Assembly (NCBI GenBank): GCA_949299195.1
Contig: CASFZN010000003.1
Coordinates: forward strand, 1 to 51,662
Direction: 5' to 3'
Source: an uncultured bacterium
Lineage (GTDB): Bacteria > Bacillota_I > Bacilli_A > RFN20 > CAG-826
DNA: 51,662 bases
The notes beneath the pieces were generated by a model. That model was not told the DNA's origin. It saw nothing but the letters and a program-made list of their open reading frames with translations, and searched no databases. A program made the position numbers and the translations under genes. Below are positions 42,655 to 51,544 of the stretch, in pieces; the stretch's first letter is position 1, and each line of letters opens with the position of its first letter.

Positions 42655-43677
42655 CTATTTAGCCTTCTTTTTTCTTTCACTCTCTTCTACTTGGAAATGA
42701 TACCCATCTCTACATGCATCTAATACAGTGAAGTCGCAAGTAAAACCAAGTTCATCTCTTGCTTTATCGCAATTTGCGAAGCTTGAAGCAATGTCTCCAG
42801 GTCTTCTTTCTTTAATGACATAAGGGATTTTAACTCCACTTGCTTCTTCATAAGCTTTAATCATTTCTAAAACTGAAGTTCCTTTACCAGTTCCTAAGTT
42901 ATAAATAACTAATCCTGGATTTGTTTTTAATTTATTTAATGCTAAAACGTGACCTTTTGCTAAATCAACAACATGGATATAATCTCTAACTCCGGTTCCA
43001 TCAACAGTGTCGTAATCATTTCCAAAGACATTAACTTCTTTTAATTCTCCAGTAGCAACTTTTGCGATATATGGAAGTAAGTTATTTGGAATTCCATTAG
43101 GATCTTCACCTAATAAACCTGATTTATGAGCACCGATTGGGTTGAAATATCTAAGTAATGCGCAGTTAAATTCTTTATCAACCTTTGCATAATCTTTTAA
43201 AATTCTTTCGATCATTACCTTAGTTTCGCCATATGGAGAGGTAGCTTCAACAACTGGATCACTTTCATACATTGGAACTCTTTGAGGTTCACCATAAACT
43301 GTTGCACTTGAAGAGAAAACAAAATTATGAACTTTATAATCTCTCATGACTTCTAACAAAACTAAAGTAGAATTGAGGTTATTATCATAATATTCTAATG
43401 GTTTAACACAAGATTCACCTACAGCTTTATATCCAGCAAAGTGAATGACTGCATCGACCCTATGTTCTTTAAAAACTTTAGTTAATTCTTCTTTATTTTG
43501 AACATCAATTACATAAGTAGGACATTCAACACCAGTAATTTCTTTAATACGGTCTTTAACTTCGAGTTTGGAGTTATAAAGATTATCAACGATAACTACT
43601 TCATCTCCATTTTCAATTAATTTGACTACTGTGTGAGAACCAATGAATCCTAAACCACCTGTAACTAATACCTTCAT
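42655..43677 (-). CDS. galE: UDP-glucose 4-epimerase
   Basis: 340 residues, full length. NAD motif VTGGLGFIGSHTV, catalytic FSSSATVYGEP (Ser) and SPYGETK (YxxxK), substrate region LRYFNPIGAH, and GTGVRDYIHVVDLA. Interconverts UDP-glucose and UDP-galactose for galactose use and glycan synthesis. GGAGG (gggagg) 12 bases upstream. No other Leloir gene nearby. It follows the DUF1836 gene by 44 bases on the same strand and may be co-transcribed with it. Confidence 0.97.
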   Translation of the reverse strand: MKVLVTGGLGFIGSHTVVKLIENGDEVVIVDNLYNSKLEVKDRIKEITGVECPTYVIDVQNKEELTKVFKEHRVDAVIHFAGYKAVGESCVKPLEYYDNNLNSTLVLLEVMRDYKVHNFVFSSSATVYGEPQRVPMYESDPVVEATSPYGETKVMIERILKDYAKVDKEFNCALLRYFNPIGAHKSGLLGEDPNGIPNNLLPYIAKVATGELKEVNVFGNDYDTVDGTGVRDYIHVVDLAKGHVLALNKLKTNPGLVIYNLGTGKGTSVLEMIKAYEEASGVKIPYVIKERRPGDIASSFANCDKARDELGFTCDFTVLDACRDGYHFQVEESERKKKAK

Positions 43678-43721
43678 AAATATTCCTTTCCTCCCTATAA
43701 ATTAATAAATATTTGAATATT

Positions 43722-44453
43722 TTATTTTCTAGAAGCGAGTCTTTTTGCTTCTTTACTTTCCTTTTTGTTGGTTATTTTTGCCTCTTTTTTACTTACTTCT
43801 AAAACATCATGATTTTCAAAAACCATTGGAGAGATTCTTCCCATGATTTCATCAGCGATCATCTTTGAAGTTTCGCTTTCAATATAAAGTCTTAATGCGA
43901 TTAAAGCTAATAATTGGTCGCTTGTTTCTAAAGTATTAGTAGCTTCTGTTTTATTATTTTTTTTGTTATTTTGAGCTACTTTTTTCTTTTGATCTCTAGA
44001 AATAGTTTCGACTCTAACCTTTAATCTATGAGTTTGATTTTTTAAAACTTCATCATAGATTTCTTTAAATGAGGTATATAATTTTTGTTTATCTTCAGTT
44101 AAATATTTATCAATTTCAATTAAAGATGCGATATCTTTCATTGAAGCGGTCTGTTTAAGTAAAGAAATTGCTAAAAGATATGCAATATGATCTTTATTAT
44201 ATTTTTTATTTATAGGTGCATCTAAAATCTTGGCTTTAACATAATTATTAACCATAAATGGAGTAATAAAATTACTATCTTTAATTAATGGTTCTAAAGC
44301 TCCTTGAATATAAGAGATTACTTGTTCCATATATAAAGGAATGTCGCTTAATGCCTTATATTCTGGAAGTTCGTAGCCTTCAAGTTTTGAAATATATTCT
44401 TTTAAATAATCTAAATTATTAATATTTTCGTTAAGTTCGTCTTTCTTTTCCAT
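43722..44453 (-). CDS. DUF1836 protein, probable regulator
   Basis: 243 residues. The N-terminal two thirds match DUF1836: IPLYMEQVISYI, FMVNNYVKAKIL, KKYNKDHIAYLLAI, LLKQTASMKDIASLI. The family resembles MerR-type helix-turn-helix regulators. A Lys/Asn-rich linker and a basic tail (KKESKEAKRLASRK) follow. Target unknown; galE lies 44 bases downstream on the same strand. Confidence 0.82.
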   Translation of the reverse strand: MEKKDELNENINNLDYLKEYISKLEGYELPEYKALSDIPLYMEQVISYIQGALEPLIKDSNFITPFMVNNYVKAKILDAPINKKYNKDHIAYLLAISLLKQTASMKDIASLIEIDKYLTEDKQKLYTSFKEIYDEVLKNQTHRLKVRVETISRDQKKKVAQNNKKNNKTEATNTLETSDQLLALIALRLYIESETSKMIADEIMGRISPMVFENHDVLEVSKKEAKITNKKESKEAKRLASRK

Positions 44454-44545
44454 ACCCCTACAATTATATGATAATTCTCTTAGTTTAAAAAGATTTTAAA
44501 AGCATTTTCTTATATAATATTTCTAGTTTTGAGAGTTTTAAGAGT

Positions 44546-45487
44546 ATGAAAAAATATGAATATTTAGATGAGTTAAAAAAATTTAATCATTTCACGCCAC
44601 CTTGTAATCCTTTTATATATAAAGTAGGCAATATGTTTTTATCTATTTTTTATTATCTTACTAGATCTAATAAAGAGTTTAACGTATATAAAAAATCCCT
44701 TAAAATAAATGATAATAGTGGTAATAAAAAGAGTAAAAGAATTAAATATTTTTTGATTGAAAATAAAAAAGATAAGAACAAGAAATTACCTTTAATAATC
44801 TTTTTTCATGGTGGTGGATTCGTTTATAAAGGAAGCCTTCATCACTATAAACTACTTAAAAATTTAGTTAAAAAGACTGGATATAGAGGAGTTTATTTAG
44901 ATTATAGACTTGCAAAAAAATATCGATATCCATCGCAATATGAAGATATTTATAACCTTTATTTAGAATTAATTAATAAAAGTGAAGAATATAAAATTGA
45001 TTTAGATAATATTTCGGTTGTTGGAGATAGTGCCGGAGGAACTTTAGCAACTGCATTAATTTATAAAGCCCGTGAAAATAACTTAGTTATCCCTAAAAAA
45101 CTACTTCTTTTATATCCATATTTAAGTGATGATTTTAAATCTGATTCGATGAAAAAATATGATGATACTGCAATGTGTAACACCAAAATGGCAATAAAAT
45201 TTATCGAAGCCTGGGTTGATAAAGATTCAATTAAAAAAGAGGATAACCTTCATTCTTTAATAAATTTAAAAGATTTAAGTTATTTTCCTGCTACTTTTAT
45301 AGAAATTGCAGAATATGATTCTTTAAAAGATGGAGCTACTTTATTTTATGAACGACTTAAAAAAGAATCTAATAATAAGGTATTTTTAAAAGAAATTAAA
45401 AAAGCAATGCACGGATATGACATTGCTTATGATGCTAAATTTATGGAAGAAATTAATGAGGAAAGAGTTAATTTCCTAACTCATTAA
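44546..45487 (+). CDS. Alpha/beta hydrolase, HSL-type esterase
   Basis: 313 residues. Abhydrolase_3 motifs: oxyanion FFHGGGFVY, nucleophile VVGDSAGGTLA, acid in IAEYDSLKDGA, His in KAMHGYDI. An N-terminal cap with a hydrophobic stretch (MFLSIFYYLTR) may touch the membrane. Likely hydrolyses short acyl esters. Weak ribosome site. Divergent from the DUF1836 gene; convergent with the DUF2130 gene ten bases away with no separate terminator. Confidence 0.88.
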   Translation: MKKYEYLDELKKFNHFTPPCNPFIYKVGNMFLSIFYYLTRSNKEFNVYKKSLKINDNSGNKKSKRIKYFLIENKKDKNKKLPLIIFFHGGGFVYKGSLHHYKLLKNLVKKTGYRGVYLDYRLAKKYRYPSQYEDIYNLYLELINKSEEYKIDLDNISVVGDSAGGTLATALIYKARENNLVIPKKLLLLYPYLSDDFKSDSMKKYDDTAMCNTKMAIKFIEAWVDKDSIKKEDNLHSLINLKDLSYFPATFIEIAEYDSLKDGATLFYERLKKESNNKVFLKEIKKAMHGYDIAYDAKFMEEINEERVNFLTH

Positions 45488-45497
45488 TCCACTATTT

Positions 45498-46910
45498 TTA
45501 TTCATCAATCGAAGTTTTTTTATCTAACTTATCAAGTTTTTTGCCAACTCTAAGAATATTAAATCTTTCAATTTTTTGTTTCATTGTTTCAATTGTTTCA
45601 AAAATTATTTCATTAGCAGTTTTAATAATTGCTTGGCTTGAAGATTCACACTTTTTAGCCTCATTTAAAATTGAGGTAACTTTTTTATTTAAAGTTTCGA
45701 GTGGTTTGTCTAAATAAGTTTCTTTAAACTTTTCAAATTCATCGATAATTTCTTGTTTATCTTTAAAATCTTCTTCCTCTTTTATTTTTTCGTTGATTAA
45801 ATCTTTATATTTTAGGGTTAATGAATTAAGTAATGATAAGAATGTGATGAAATATTGAGGTCTAACCATATACATATTTTTATAGTCGCTAACCCTTTTA
45901 ATTAAGACGCTATTTTCTTGATCAAGTTCAAGATTAGATACTAAAAGAGAGTATTCGCAGTTCTTTTTAATTCTATCTTTTTCAAGTTTTGCGTAAAAAT
46001 CAGAGTTTTTATGATGATTTTTAGTGTTAACTCCTTCGTTTTTCATTTCTAAACATACACTTGTTAAAAGATGAGCATCTTCTTTTTCTTCTGAACTATA
46101 GATTTCAAAAATATAATCGGCTTTGGTGCCTTTTTCTTCATCTTCTTCTTTTATAGCTTCATTATCTTTATAAAATTTACAGTTATGGAAAGCCCCTAAA
46201 GAATAAGCATCATATTCACTTTGACACCATTTTTCTAAGTCTTCACCTAAACCTTTAGTTGAAAGAATTGATTTAGTTAATCTAACTTCACTTAATTCTT
46301 TTTCTAAAGTAGAAATTTTTTCATTAAATTCTTGTTGAATCTTATATTCTTGTAGTTTTAATTGGTCTTCTTTTTCTTTAGATAAAGATGCTATTTTTTC
46401 ATTTAAACTATTAATACTGCTTTCATAATTATAGATTTTTTCTTGATAGTCTCTACTTGTTTTAACGCTTTCGAGTTCAAGTTTATCGATTAATTCTTGA
46501 TCTTTATTTTTTAAATTTTCTTTTAAAATTTGGATTTCTTTTTTATATTCTGAAACTTCTAGAACTTTTTCGTGTAATAATTTTTCTTTTTCAAGTTCAA
46601 CTTGTTGGTTTTTATTACTAATTGCTAACTCTAATTCGTTAATTCTATTTTGATATTCATCTTTTATTTTATTTAAATCTTCAAGATTTGAAGTTCTATA
46701 TTTAAGTTCGATTTCAGAAATTAATCTTTGCTTTTCTTCATTTAATCTTTCATTAAAGATATGATTTTCTTTTAAATTTATTCTTTCTAAAATTGGAGTT
46801 GAATCAACTTCAATAGCATTATTGAGATCAATAAAGTCACCTGCTTGAGCATCTTCTTGAAGTTCTAAAATATTTTTAGATTTAATTATAATTTTTACTT
46901 CTTTTCCCAT
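45498..46910 (-). CDS. DUF2130 protein with long coiled coil
   Basis: 470 residues. A short beta N-terminus is followed by a coiled coil (about 45-225) and the DUF2130 domain (STKGLGEDLEKWCQSEYDAY onward) with a restriction-nuclease-like core: GTKADYIFEI and VCLEMKNE (D...ExK-type), then YSLLVSNLELDQEN and MYMVRPQYFITFLSLL. Role unknown; the family is sometimes compared to RmuC-like nucleases. GAGGAG seven to eight bases before the ATG. A palindrome (atttgattat, 46973-46996) lies in its promoter region. Confidence 0.85.
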   Translation of the reverse strand: MGKEVKIIIKSKNILELQEDAQAGDFIDLNNAIEVDSTPILERINLKENHIFNERLNEEKQRLISEIELKYRTSNLEDLNKIKDEYQNRINELELAISNKNQQVELEKEKLLHEKVLEVSEYKKEIQILKENLKNKDQELIDKLELESVKTSRDYQEKIYNYESSINSLNEKIASLSKEKEDQLKLQEYKIQQEFNEKISTLEKELSEVRLTKSILSTKGLGEDLEKWCQSEYDAYSLGAFHNCKFYKDNEAIKEEDEEKGTKADYIFEIYSSEEKEDAHLLTSVCLEMKNEGVNTKNHHKNSDFYAKLEKDRIKKNCEYSLLVSNLELDQENSVLIKRVSDYKNMYMVRPQYFITFLSLLNSLTLKYKDLINEKIKEEEDFKDKQEIIDEFEKFKETYLDKPLETLNKKVTSILNEAKKCESSSQAIIKTANEIIFETIETMKQKIERFNILRVGKKLDKLDKKTSIDE

Positions 46911-46972
46911 TATTTTGTCTCCTCGTTTGATTAATTAATATGATACATTATTCACTATAAATAATCTTAAAA

Positions 46973-46996
46973 ATTTGATTATAAATATAATCAAAT
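46973..46996. promoter_or_regulatory. Palindrome upstream of DUF2130 gene
   Basis: atttgattat and ataatcaaat, four-base spacer, about 65 bases before the start. Nothing else was recognised in the 46911-47172 gap, which is AT-rich and carries one more weak hairpin near 47118. Confidence 0.3.
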
Positions 46997-47172
46997 GGTG
47001 ACATATTTTAAGTTGTTTTAAAAGTTAAGAAATTAACGATTAAAATCAATATTTTTATTAATTTTTTTATATCTAAATAGTGCTTATATATTTGTTTTAT
47101 ATGAAATAAACGTTTCCAATATTATCGATAAATAATATCTTAAAAATTAAATATAATTTCCTTTCTTATATA

Positions 47173-47205
47173 AAAAGATCTCAAGAATCATTCAAGAGAT
47201 CTTTT
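47173..47205 (-). terminator. Terminator of DUF362 gene
   Basis: aaaagatctc (47173-47182) pairs with gagatctttt (47196-47205), eight bases past the stop on the minus strand. Confidence 0.82.
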
Positions 47206-47213
47206 ATTGATTA

Positions 47214-48335
47214 CTATTTTACGAAGATTAACTCGTAATCTTGAGTTCCTAAACCAAGTTTTTCGGCATGTTCTAAACAAGCTTTCCAATTAGTGGTAGG
47301 GAAAATTGTTGTAAAGTAATCGTGATTACATTTTGGTAAATCTTCTTTTACATCTCCTAAAATAGAATTGTTGATAATAGGAGCAGCGTTAGCTTTATCT
47401 GCGCAAGCCTTATCTAAAGCGACTGGATCAAATGAAGCAAAGAATCCAATTGAAGGAATGATTGCAGCATCATTTTCACTATGACAATCACAGAAAGGAG
47501 AAACATCCATTAATAAAGAAATATGAAATGAAGGTTTATTTAATAAAACGGCTTTAGAATATTCTGCAATTTTATAATTTAAGATAATATTCGCATTATC
47601 ATTTATAAATTCGATTGCATGAGTTGGACATACTTCAGGACATCTACCACATCCAACACATTTTTTAAGATCGATGTGACATTTATTATCAATAAATTCT
47701 TGAGCATTGTGGGCACAAACAGTAACACATTTCTTGCACCCAATGCATTTAGATTCATCAACGCTTGCTTGAGATCCACTATGCATATCTTTTTTACCAT
47801 CTCTACTTCCTGAGCCCATTCCAATATTTTTTAAAGCTCCACCAAATCCAGCACCTTCATGGCCTTTAAAGTGATTTAAACTAATAAAAATATCAGCTTC
47901 TACGATTTCTTTTCCAATTAAAGGAGCTTTACAGTAGGCATTAGAAGGAACTTCGATTGCTACTTCATTTCTTCCTTTTAATCCATCTCCAATAATGATT
48001 TCCATTCCAGTCGATGTTTCATTAAATCCATTAATTTTTGCGCTATGAATATGATCAATTGCATTAGTTCTTCCACCAGTATAAAGGGTGTTACAATCTA
48101 CTAAAAATGGCTTACCACCTAAACTTTTTACTAGGTCACCTAAAACTTTTGCATAATTTGGACGAATATAAGACATATTGCCAGGTTCTCCAAAATGCAT
48201 CTTTATAGCAACAAATTTATCTTTAAAATCTATATTTTCAATTCCAGCAGCTTTACAAACTCTTTCTAATTTTTTAAGTAAATTATCTCCTGGATGACAT
48301 CTTAAATCAGTCCAATAAACCTTTGATTTCTCCAT
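47214..48335 (-). CDS. DUF362 protein with two [4Fe-4S] clusters
   Basis: 373 residues. DUF362 domain (FKDKFVAIKMHFGEPGNMSY; NTLYTGGRTNAIDH) followed by a double ferredoxin region, CIGCKKCVTVCAHNA and CVGCGRCPEVCPTHA (about 197-240), and a C-terminal part with MDVSPFCDCHSEND and SFDPVALDKACAD. Probably a cytoplasmic redox or metallo-protein; partner unknown. In anaerobes this protein type is common. GGAG six bases before the ATG. Single-gene unit. Confidence 0.9.
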   Translation of the reverse strand: MEKSKVYWTDLRCHPGDNLLKKLERVCKAAGIENIDFKDKFVAIKMHFGEPGNMSYIRPNYAKVLGDLVKSLGGKPFLVDCNTLYTGGRTNAIDHIHSAKINGFNETSTGMEIIIGDGLKGRNEVAIEVPSNAYCKAPLIGKEIVEADIFISLNHFKGHEGAGFGGALKNIGMGSGSRDGKKDMHSGSQASVDESKCIGCKKCVTVCAHNAQEFIDNKCHIDLKKCVGCGRCPEVCPTHAIEFINDNANIILNYKIAEYSKAVLLNKPSFHISLLMDVSPFCDCHSENDAAIIPSIGFFASFDPVALDKACADKANAAPIINNSILGDVKEDLPKCNHDYFTTIFPTTNWKACLEHAEKLGLGTQDYELIFVK

Positions 48336-48494
48336 ATTTTTCTCCTAAACATTATTAATAGTATATCATTTTTACATATTTATAAGATGAATAAAATTAT
48401 TATTTTAAAAACATGAATTTACATTGAGAATTTACATTAAATTTATCAATTATCCTTTTTATAAAAGGGTTTCTGGATGAAAAATTTCTAACTT

Positions 48495-48624
48495 AATATA
48501 TTTTTATGGTTTAATAATAAATTTATAGTTTTTCTTTCTTGAGTATACATTCTTGTATTAACAACGATTGACCTATATGGCTTAAATCCGCATTTTTCCT
48601 GAACTCTTTGAGATTGTTTATTAT
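48495..48624 (-). pseudogene. GNAT acetyltransferase, C-terminal remnant
   Basis: The minus strand reads HNKQSQRVQEKCGFKPYRSI, then VVNTRMYTQERKTINLLL to a TAG at about 48495. NxxSQRVxEKxGF is the conserved C-terminal motif of RimJ/RimL-type acetyltransferases. The rest of the gene is gone; its upstream edge touches the foldback at 48627. Confidence 0.6.
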
Positions 48625-48698
48625 GTCAATCACGGATTAATTTTGTTCAAAAATCACGGGGATTTTGTACATTTAATTAATCCGTGATTGCCACATAA
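48623..48698. repeat. Foldback element with 15-bp perfect stem
   Basis: caatcacggattaat (48627-48641) is the reverse complement of 48676-48690; flanking atgt/acat extend the stem past a two-base bulge. A third copy of the aatcacgg word plus caaaaatc/gattttg arms form an inner hairpin. It abuts the GNAT remnant. Just beyond it on the minus strand is a lone start-like site (AAGGAG then ATG at about 48721) opening only a 13-codon frame. Confidence 0.55.
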
Positions 48699-48755
48699 GC
48701 AAGATAATATTTTGACATAAAAATCTCCTTTAAATGTTAAAATATACTGCAATTC

Positions 48756-49709
48756 TTAATTATTTTCATCATTTGAATTATGAATAACAATTTGTGGATA
48801 TGGAATACTAATATTATTTTCATCAAAAATAATTTTTAATTCTCTATTTATATCTCTTTGAACTTGATATCTAACAAGTTCATTACAATCTGCAGTAATT
48901 CTTATAACAACTCCACTATCAGCAAGAGATTGTACTCCTAAATATGTTGGACCATTAACAATTGATTTATATTTTTCTTTTATTTTAGGTAAATTTATAT
49001 TTAATACTTCTTCAACCTTTTTAATATCTTCATTATAACCAATTGATACATCACAAATTGCAGTTGATAATTTTGAAGTCATATTAATTAAAGTTCTAAT
49101 ATCAGAATTATTAATAACTTTAACATCTCCTCCAGCATCTTCTATCTTTGTTGTTCTTACACCCATTTCTTTAACAGTACCTCTAAATCCATCTACAACA
49201 ATAATATCTCCAATATCAAAGGTATGTTCAAATACTATAAATACTCCCGCAAATATATCTTCAATTAATGGTTGTGCACCAAGACCAACAACAAGAGATA
49301 ATATTCCAGCACTAGCAAGTAATACTGTAGTATCTACACCCAAAGTACTTAATATTGCAAATATAAGAATAATAGCACCAATATATTTTGTAAAACTTGA
49401 TAATAAACTAGCTAGTGATCTTCCTTTTTTAAATCTAGGACCAACAAGATTAAGAATAAATCTAACTAAGTCTGTAATAGAGATAATTACAAAACATAAT
49501 CCTATAATTCTTAAAAATAGATCAAATCCATCTTTTTTTCCATCTTCAGTTAATGGAAAATCAATAAAAGGACTTATTGCTTTAAAGTAGTGATTATCAC
49601 TCCAACAAAAAGACCCAACAATTAGTAATATGTATGCTGCAATTACAATTGTTAATGTTATACCTCTTAAGGTAATTCTTAGTTTTCTTTTCTTTTCTAC
49701 CTTCCCCAT
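48756..49709 (-). CDS. MscS-family mechanosensitive ion channel
   Basis: 317 residues. Three to four membrane helices (about 13-33, 62-85, 101-123), then the pore helix (TTVLLASAGILSLVVGLGAQ) and the beta domain (DIFAGVFIVFEHTFDIGDII; VKEMGVRTTKIEDAGGDVKV). Opens on membrane tension to release solutes under osmotic down-shock. The charged N-terminus is cytoplasmic. AAGGAG eight to nine bases before the ATG. It follows the surface-protein gene by 47 bases and may share its transcript. Confidence 0.93.
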   Translation of the reverse strand: MGKVEKKRKLRITLRGITLTIVIAAYILLIVGSFCWSDNHYFKAISPFIDFPLTEDGKKDGFDLFLRIIGLCFVIISITDLVRFILNLVGPRFKKGRSLASLLSSFTKYIGAIILIFAILSTLGVDTTVLLASAGILSLVVGLGAQPLIEDIFAGVFIVFEHTFDIGDIIVVDGFRGTVKEMGVRTTKIEDAGGDVKVINNSDIRTLINMTSKLSTAICDVSIGYNEDIKKVEEVLNINLPKIKEKYKSIVNGPTYLGVQSLADSGVVIRITADCNELVRYQVQRDINRELKIIFDENNISIPYPQIVIHNSNDENN

Positions 49710-49756
49710 ATTAATTCTCCTTTTTTTATTTAATATATTACTTAATAGAAAAATTC

Positions 49757-51400
49757 CTAAATAACACCCGTCTTAAATTCATATGTATAATAGATGAAAG
49801 TTTGTCTATCATAATCAACAATTTTTACTACATAATCAGAATCACTTTGTAAGTCTAATGCTTCAAATAATAATAAATTATTATTAATTGTTAATATTGC
49901 TTCATTAATATTATTTTCATCTTCTTTTAAATATACATAACCATATAAATTAGTATCACTTGGTATACTTCCAAGATTTATATTAGCAGTAAATGAATAT
50001 GATGTTATGAGTATTGAATTAGTATCAATACTCATCGGTGTAAATAAGCTAAATTCAATACTACCAACATCAAAACCTTCTTGAATTAAATCTAATCTAT
50101 AAGTTGAATATGGATTTACTAATCTAATAGTTAATTCATTACCAATAAAGATATCTGCTATATTTAGTGTTTCATCACTATAACATGTTAAATATGCATC
50201 TATAATAACATTATTTATATTATTTATTTTAAAAGTTAATAGATATGATTGGTTTTCTAAATCAAATAATGAATCATCTATTTCTATTTCATAATGTGGA
50301 ATTTCTAAAGTTTTAAATTTAAATGAATAATATATAAAAGTAGGTCTATTAACATCTACAATATATAAAGTATAAGAAGTATTAGGAGATAATATATAAT
50401 CTGATATTGCATAATAAATATTTCCATCTAATGCAATATCTATATTTATTTCTTCATCTTTATTATCTTCTTTTACATAACATCTTAAATCTTGATTAAG
50501 TATATCTCCAGAATTAAATCCAGCATAAATATTTGTAATACCAATTTCTAAAAATTCTTCTATTAAAGAAATATTAGAATAATCAGAAAAGCTAGCTTGT
50601 CCTACAAGATAGTTTTCTTGATATAACTCTAATCTATATGAAGATAAGATATTAGGTAGAGTAAAAGTAAATGATCCAGTATTTGATACACTACTTTGAT
50701 TTAAAGTAGAATCATTTTCACATAGTAATAATGCTTCAATATTTTGATTTGATTCATAATTATCTATATTAAATGTTAATTCATATAATTGTTCTATTTT
50801 ATTATAATTACTTTTATCAATACTTACTTGATAATTAGGAATTTCTAATGTTGTAAAATATGATGAATTTCCTAAAGAAAGTATTTTTCCATCACTATAA
50901 ACTCCCTCTAAAAAGTATGTTGTATTAGGAGTTAAATCAATAAAAGATGCAACATAATATCCATCACTACTTTCTTGTTGTAATTTACAAGTTGAAAGAG
51001 TATTGCCTTTAAAATCTAATAAGTGGATATCTAAATTACTAGCATCTATATTACTACCTTCAAAATAACACGTTGCACTACTTATTCCAATATGACTTTG
51101 ATTACTTAAATAAGTTAAATTTGTTGATATTCCAATTATTGTTCCAATAACTAGTGTTCCAATTCCAACAAACATACTTATTGAAGTTGTTAAAGACATG
51201 GTGACAATTTTAGAAGCAGTATCTGAAGAAGAACTTTCTTCTTTACTTGATGATTCTTCGCTAGCTTTACTTAATCCTTTATATATATTTATTTCATTAT
51301 ATTCACCAGGATCATGAGAATAATCCTTACTTAAAATTATTTCATTATCGAAAGCATTGTTATATTCATATCCTAAATTTTCATTTTCTTTATAAGCCAT
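49757..51400 (-). CDS. Single-pass surface protein with repeated beta domains
   Basis: 547 residues. Cytoplasmic Ser/Glu-rich N-terminus (about 67; KASEESSSKEESSSSDTASK), one helix (about 68-91), then about 455 residues outside with repeated fibronectin-III/Ig-like modules. Clear internal repetition: TLEIPNYQVSIDKSNY versus TLEIPHYEIEIDDSLF; SSYRLELYQENYLVGQ versus STYRLDLIQEGFDVGS; RPTFIYYSFKFKT versus RQTFIYYTYEFKT, a period of about 180 residues. No anchor motif at the C-terminus. Function unknown; perhaps adhesion or envelope organisation. Weak ribosome site. MscS gene lies 47 bases downstream. Confidence 0.75.
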   Translation of the reverse strand: MAYKENENLGYEYNNAFDNEIILSKDYSHDPGEYNEINIYKGLSKASEESSSKEESSSSDTASKIVTMSLTTSISMFVGIGTLVIGTIIGISTNLTYLSNQSHIGISSATCYFEGSNIDASNLDIHLLDFKGNTLSTCKLQQESSDGYYVASFIDLTPNTTYFLEGVYSDGKILSLGNSSYFTTLEIPNYQVSIDKSNYNKIEQLYELTFNIDNYESNQNIEALLLCENDSTLNQSSVSNTGSFTFTLPNILSSYRLELYQENYLVGQASFSDYSNISLIEEFLEIGITNIYAGFNSGDILNQDLRCYVKEDNKDEEINIDIALDGNIYYAISDYILSPNTSYTLYIVDVNRPTFIYYSFKFKTLEIPHYEIEIDDSLFDLENQSYLLTFKINNINNVIIDAYLTCYSDETLNIADIFIGNELTIRLVNPYSTYRLDLIQEGFDVGSIEFSLFTPMSIDTNSILITSYSFTANINLGSIPSDTNLYGYVYLKEDENNINEAILTINNNLLLFEALDLQSDSDYVVKIVDYDRQTFIYYTYEFKTGVI

Positions 51401-51496
51401 AGCGTTTTCTAAAATTATTATAATAGAAAATATATATCTAATTTAAGAAATTTTTAATAAATGTTAGTGTTTCAATTTTGTAAGTAAATAAAAAAA

Positions 51497-51544
51497 TAAG
51501 AACCTTGTATAATTAATTTCGCAAAAAAACAAACGAGGTTCTTA
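51497..51544 (+). promoter_or_regulatory. Leader hairpin that hides the ribosome site of the last gene
   Basis: taagaacct (51497-51505) pairs with aggttctta (51536-51544). The right arm covers the GAGG motif and the A of the ATG at 51544. Such hairpins at IS ends block translation from outside transcripts. Confidence 0.5.
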
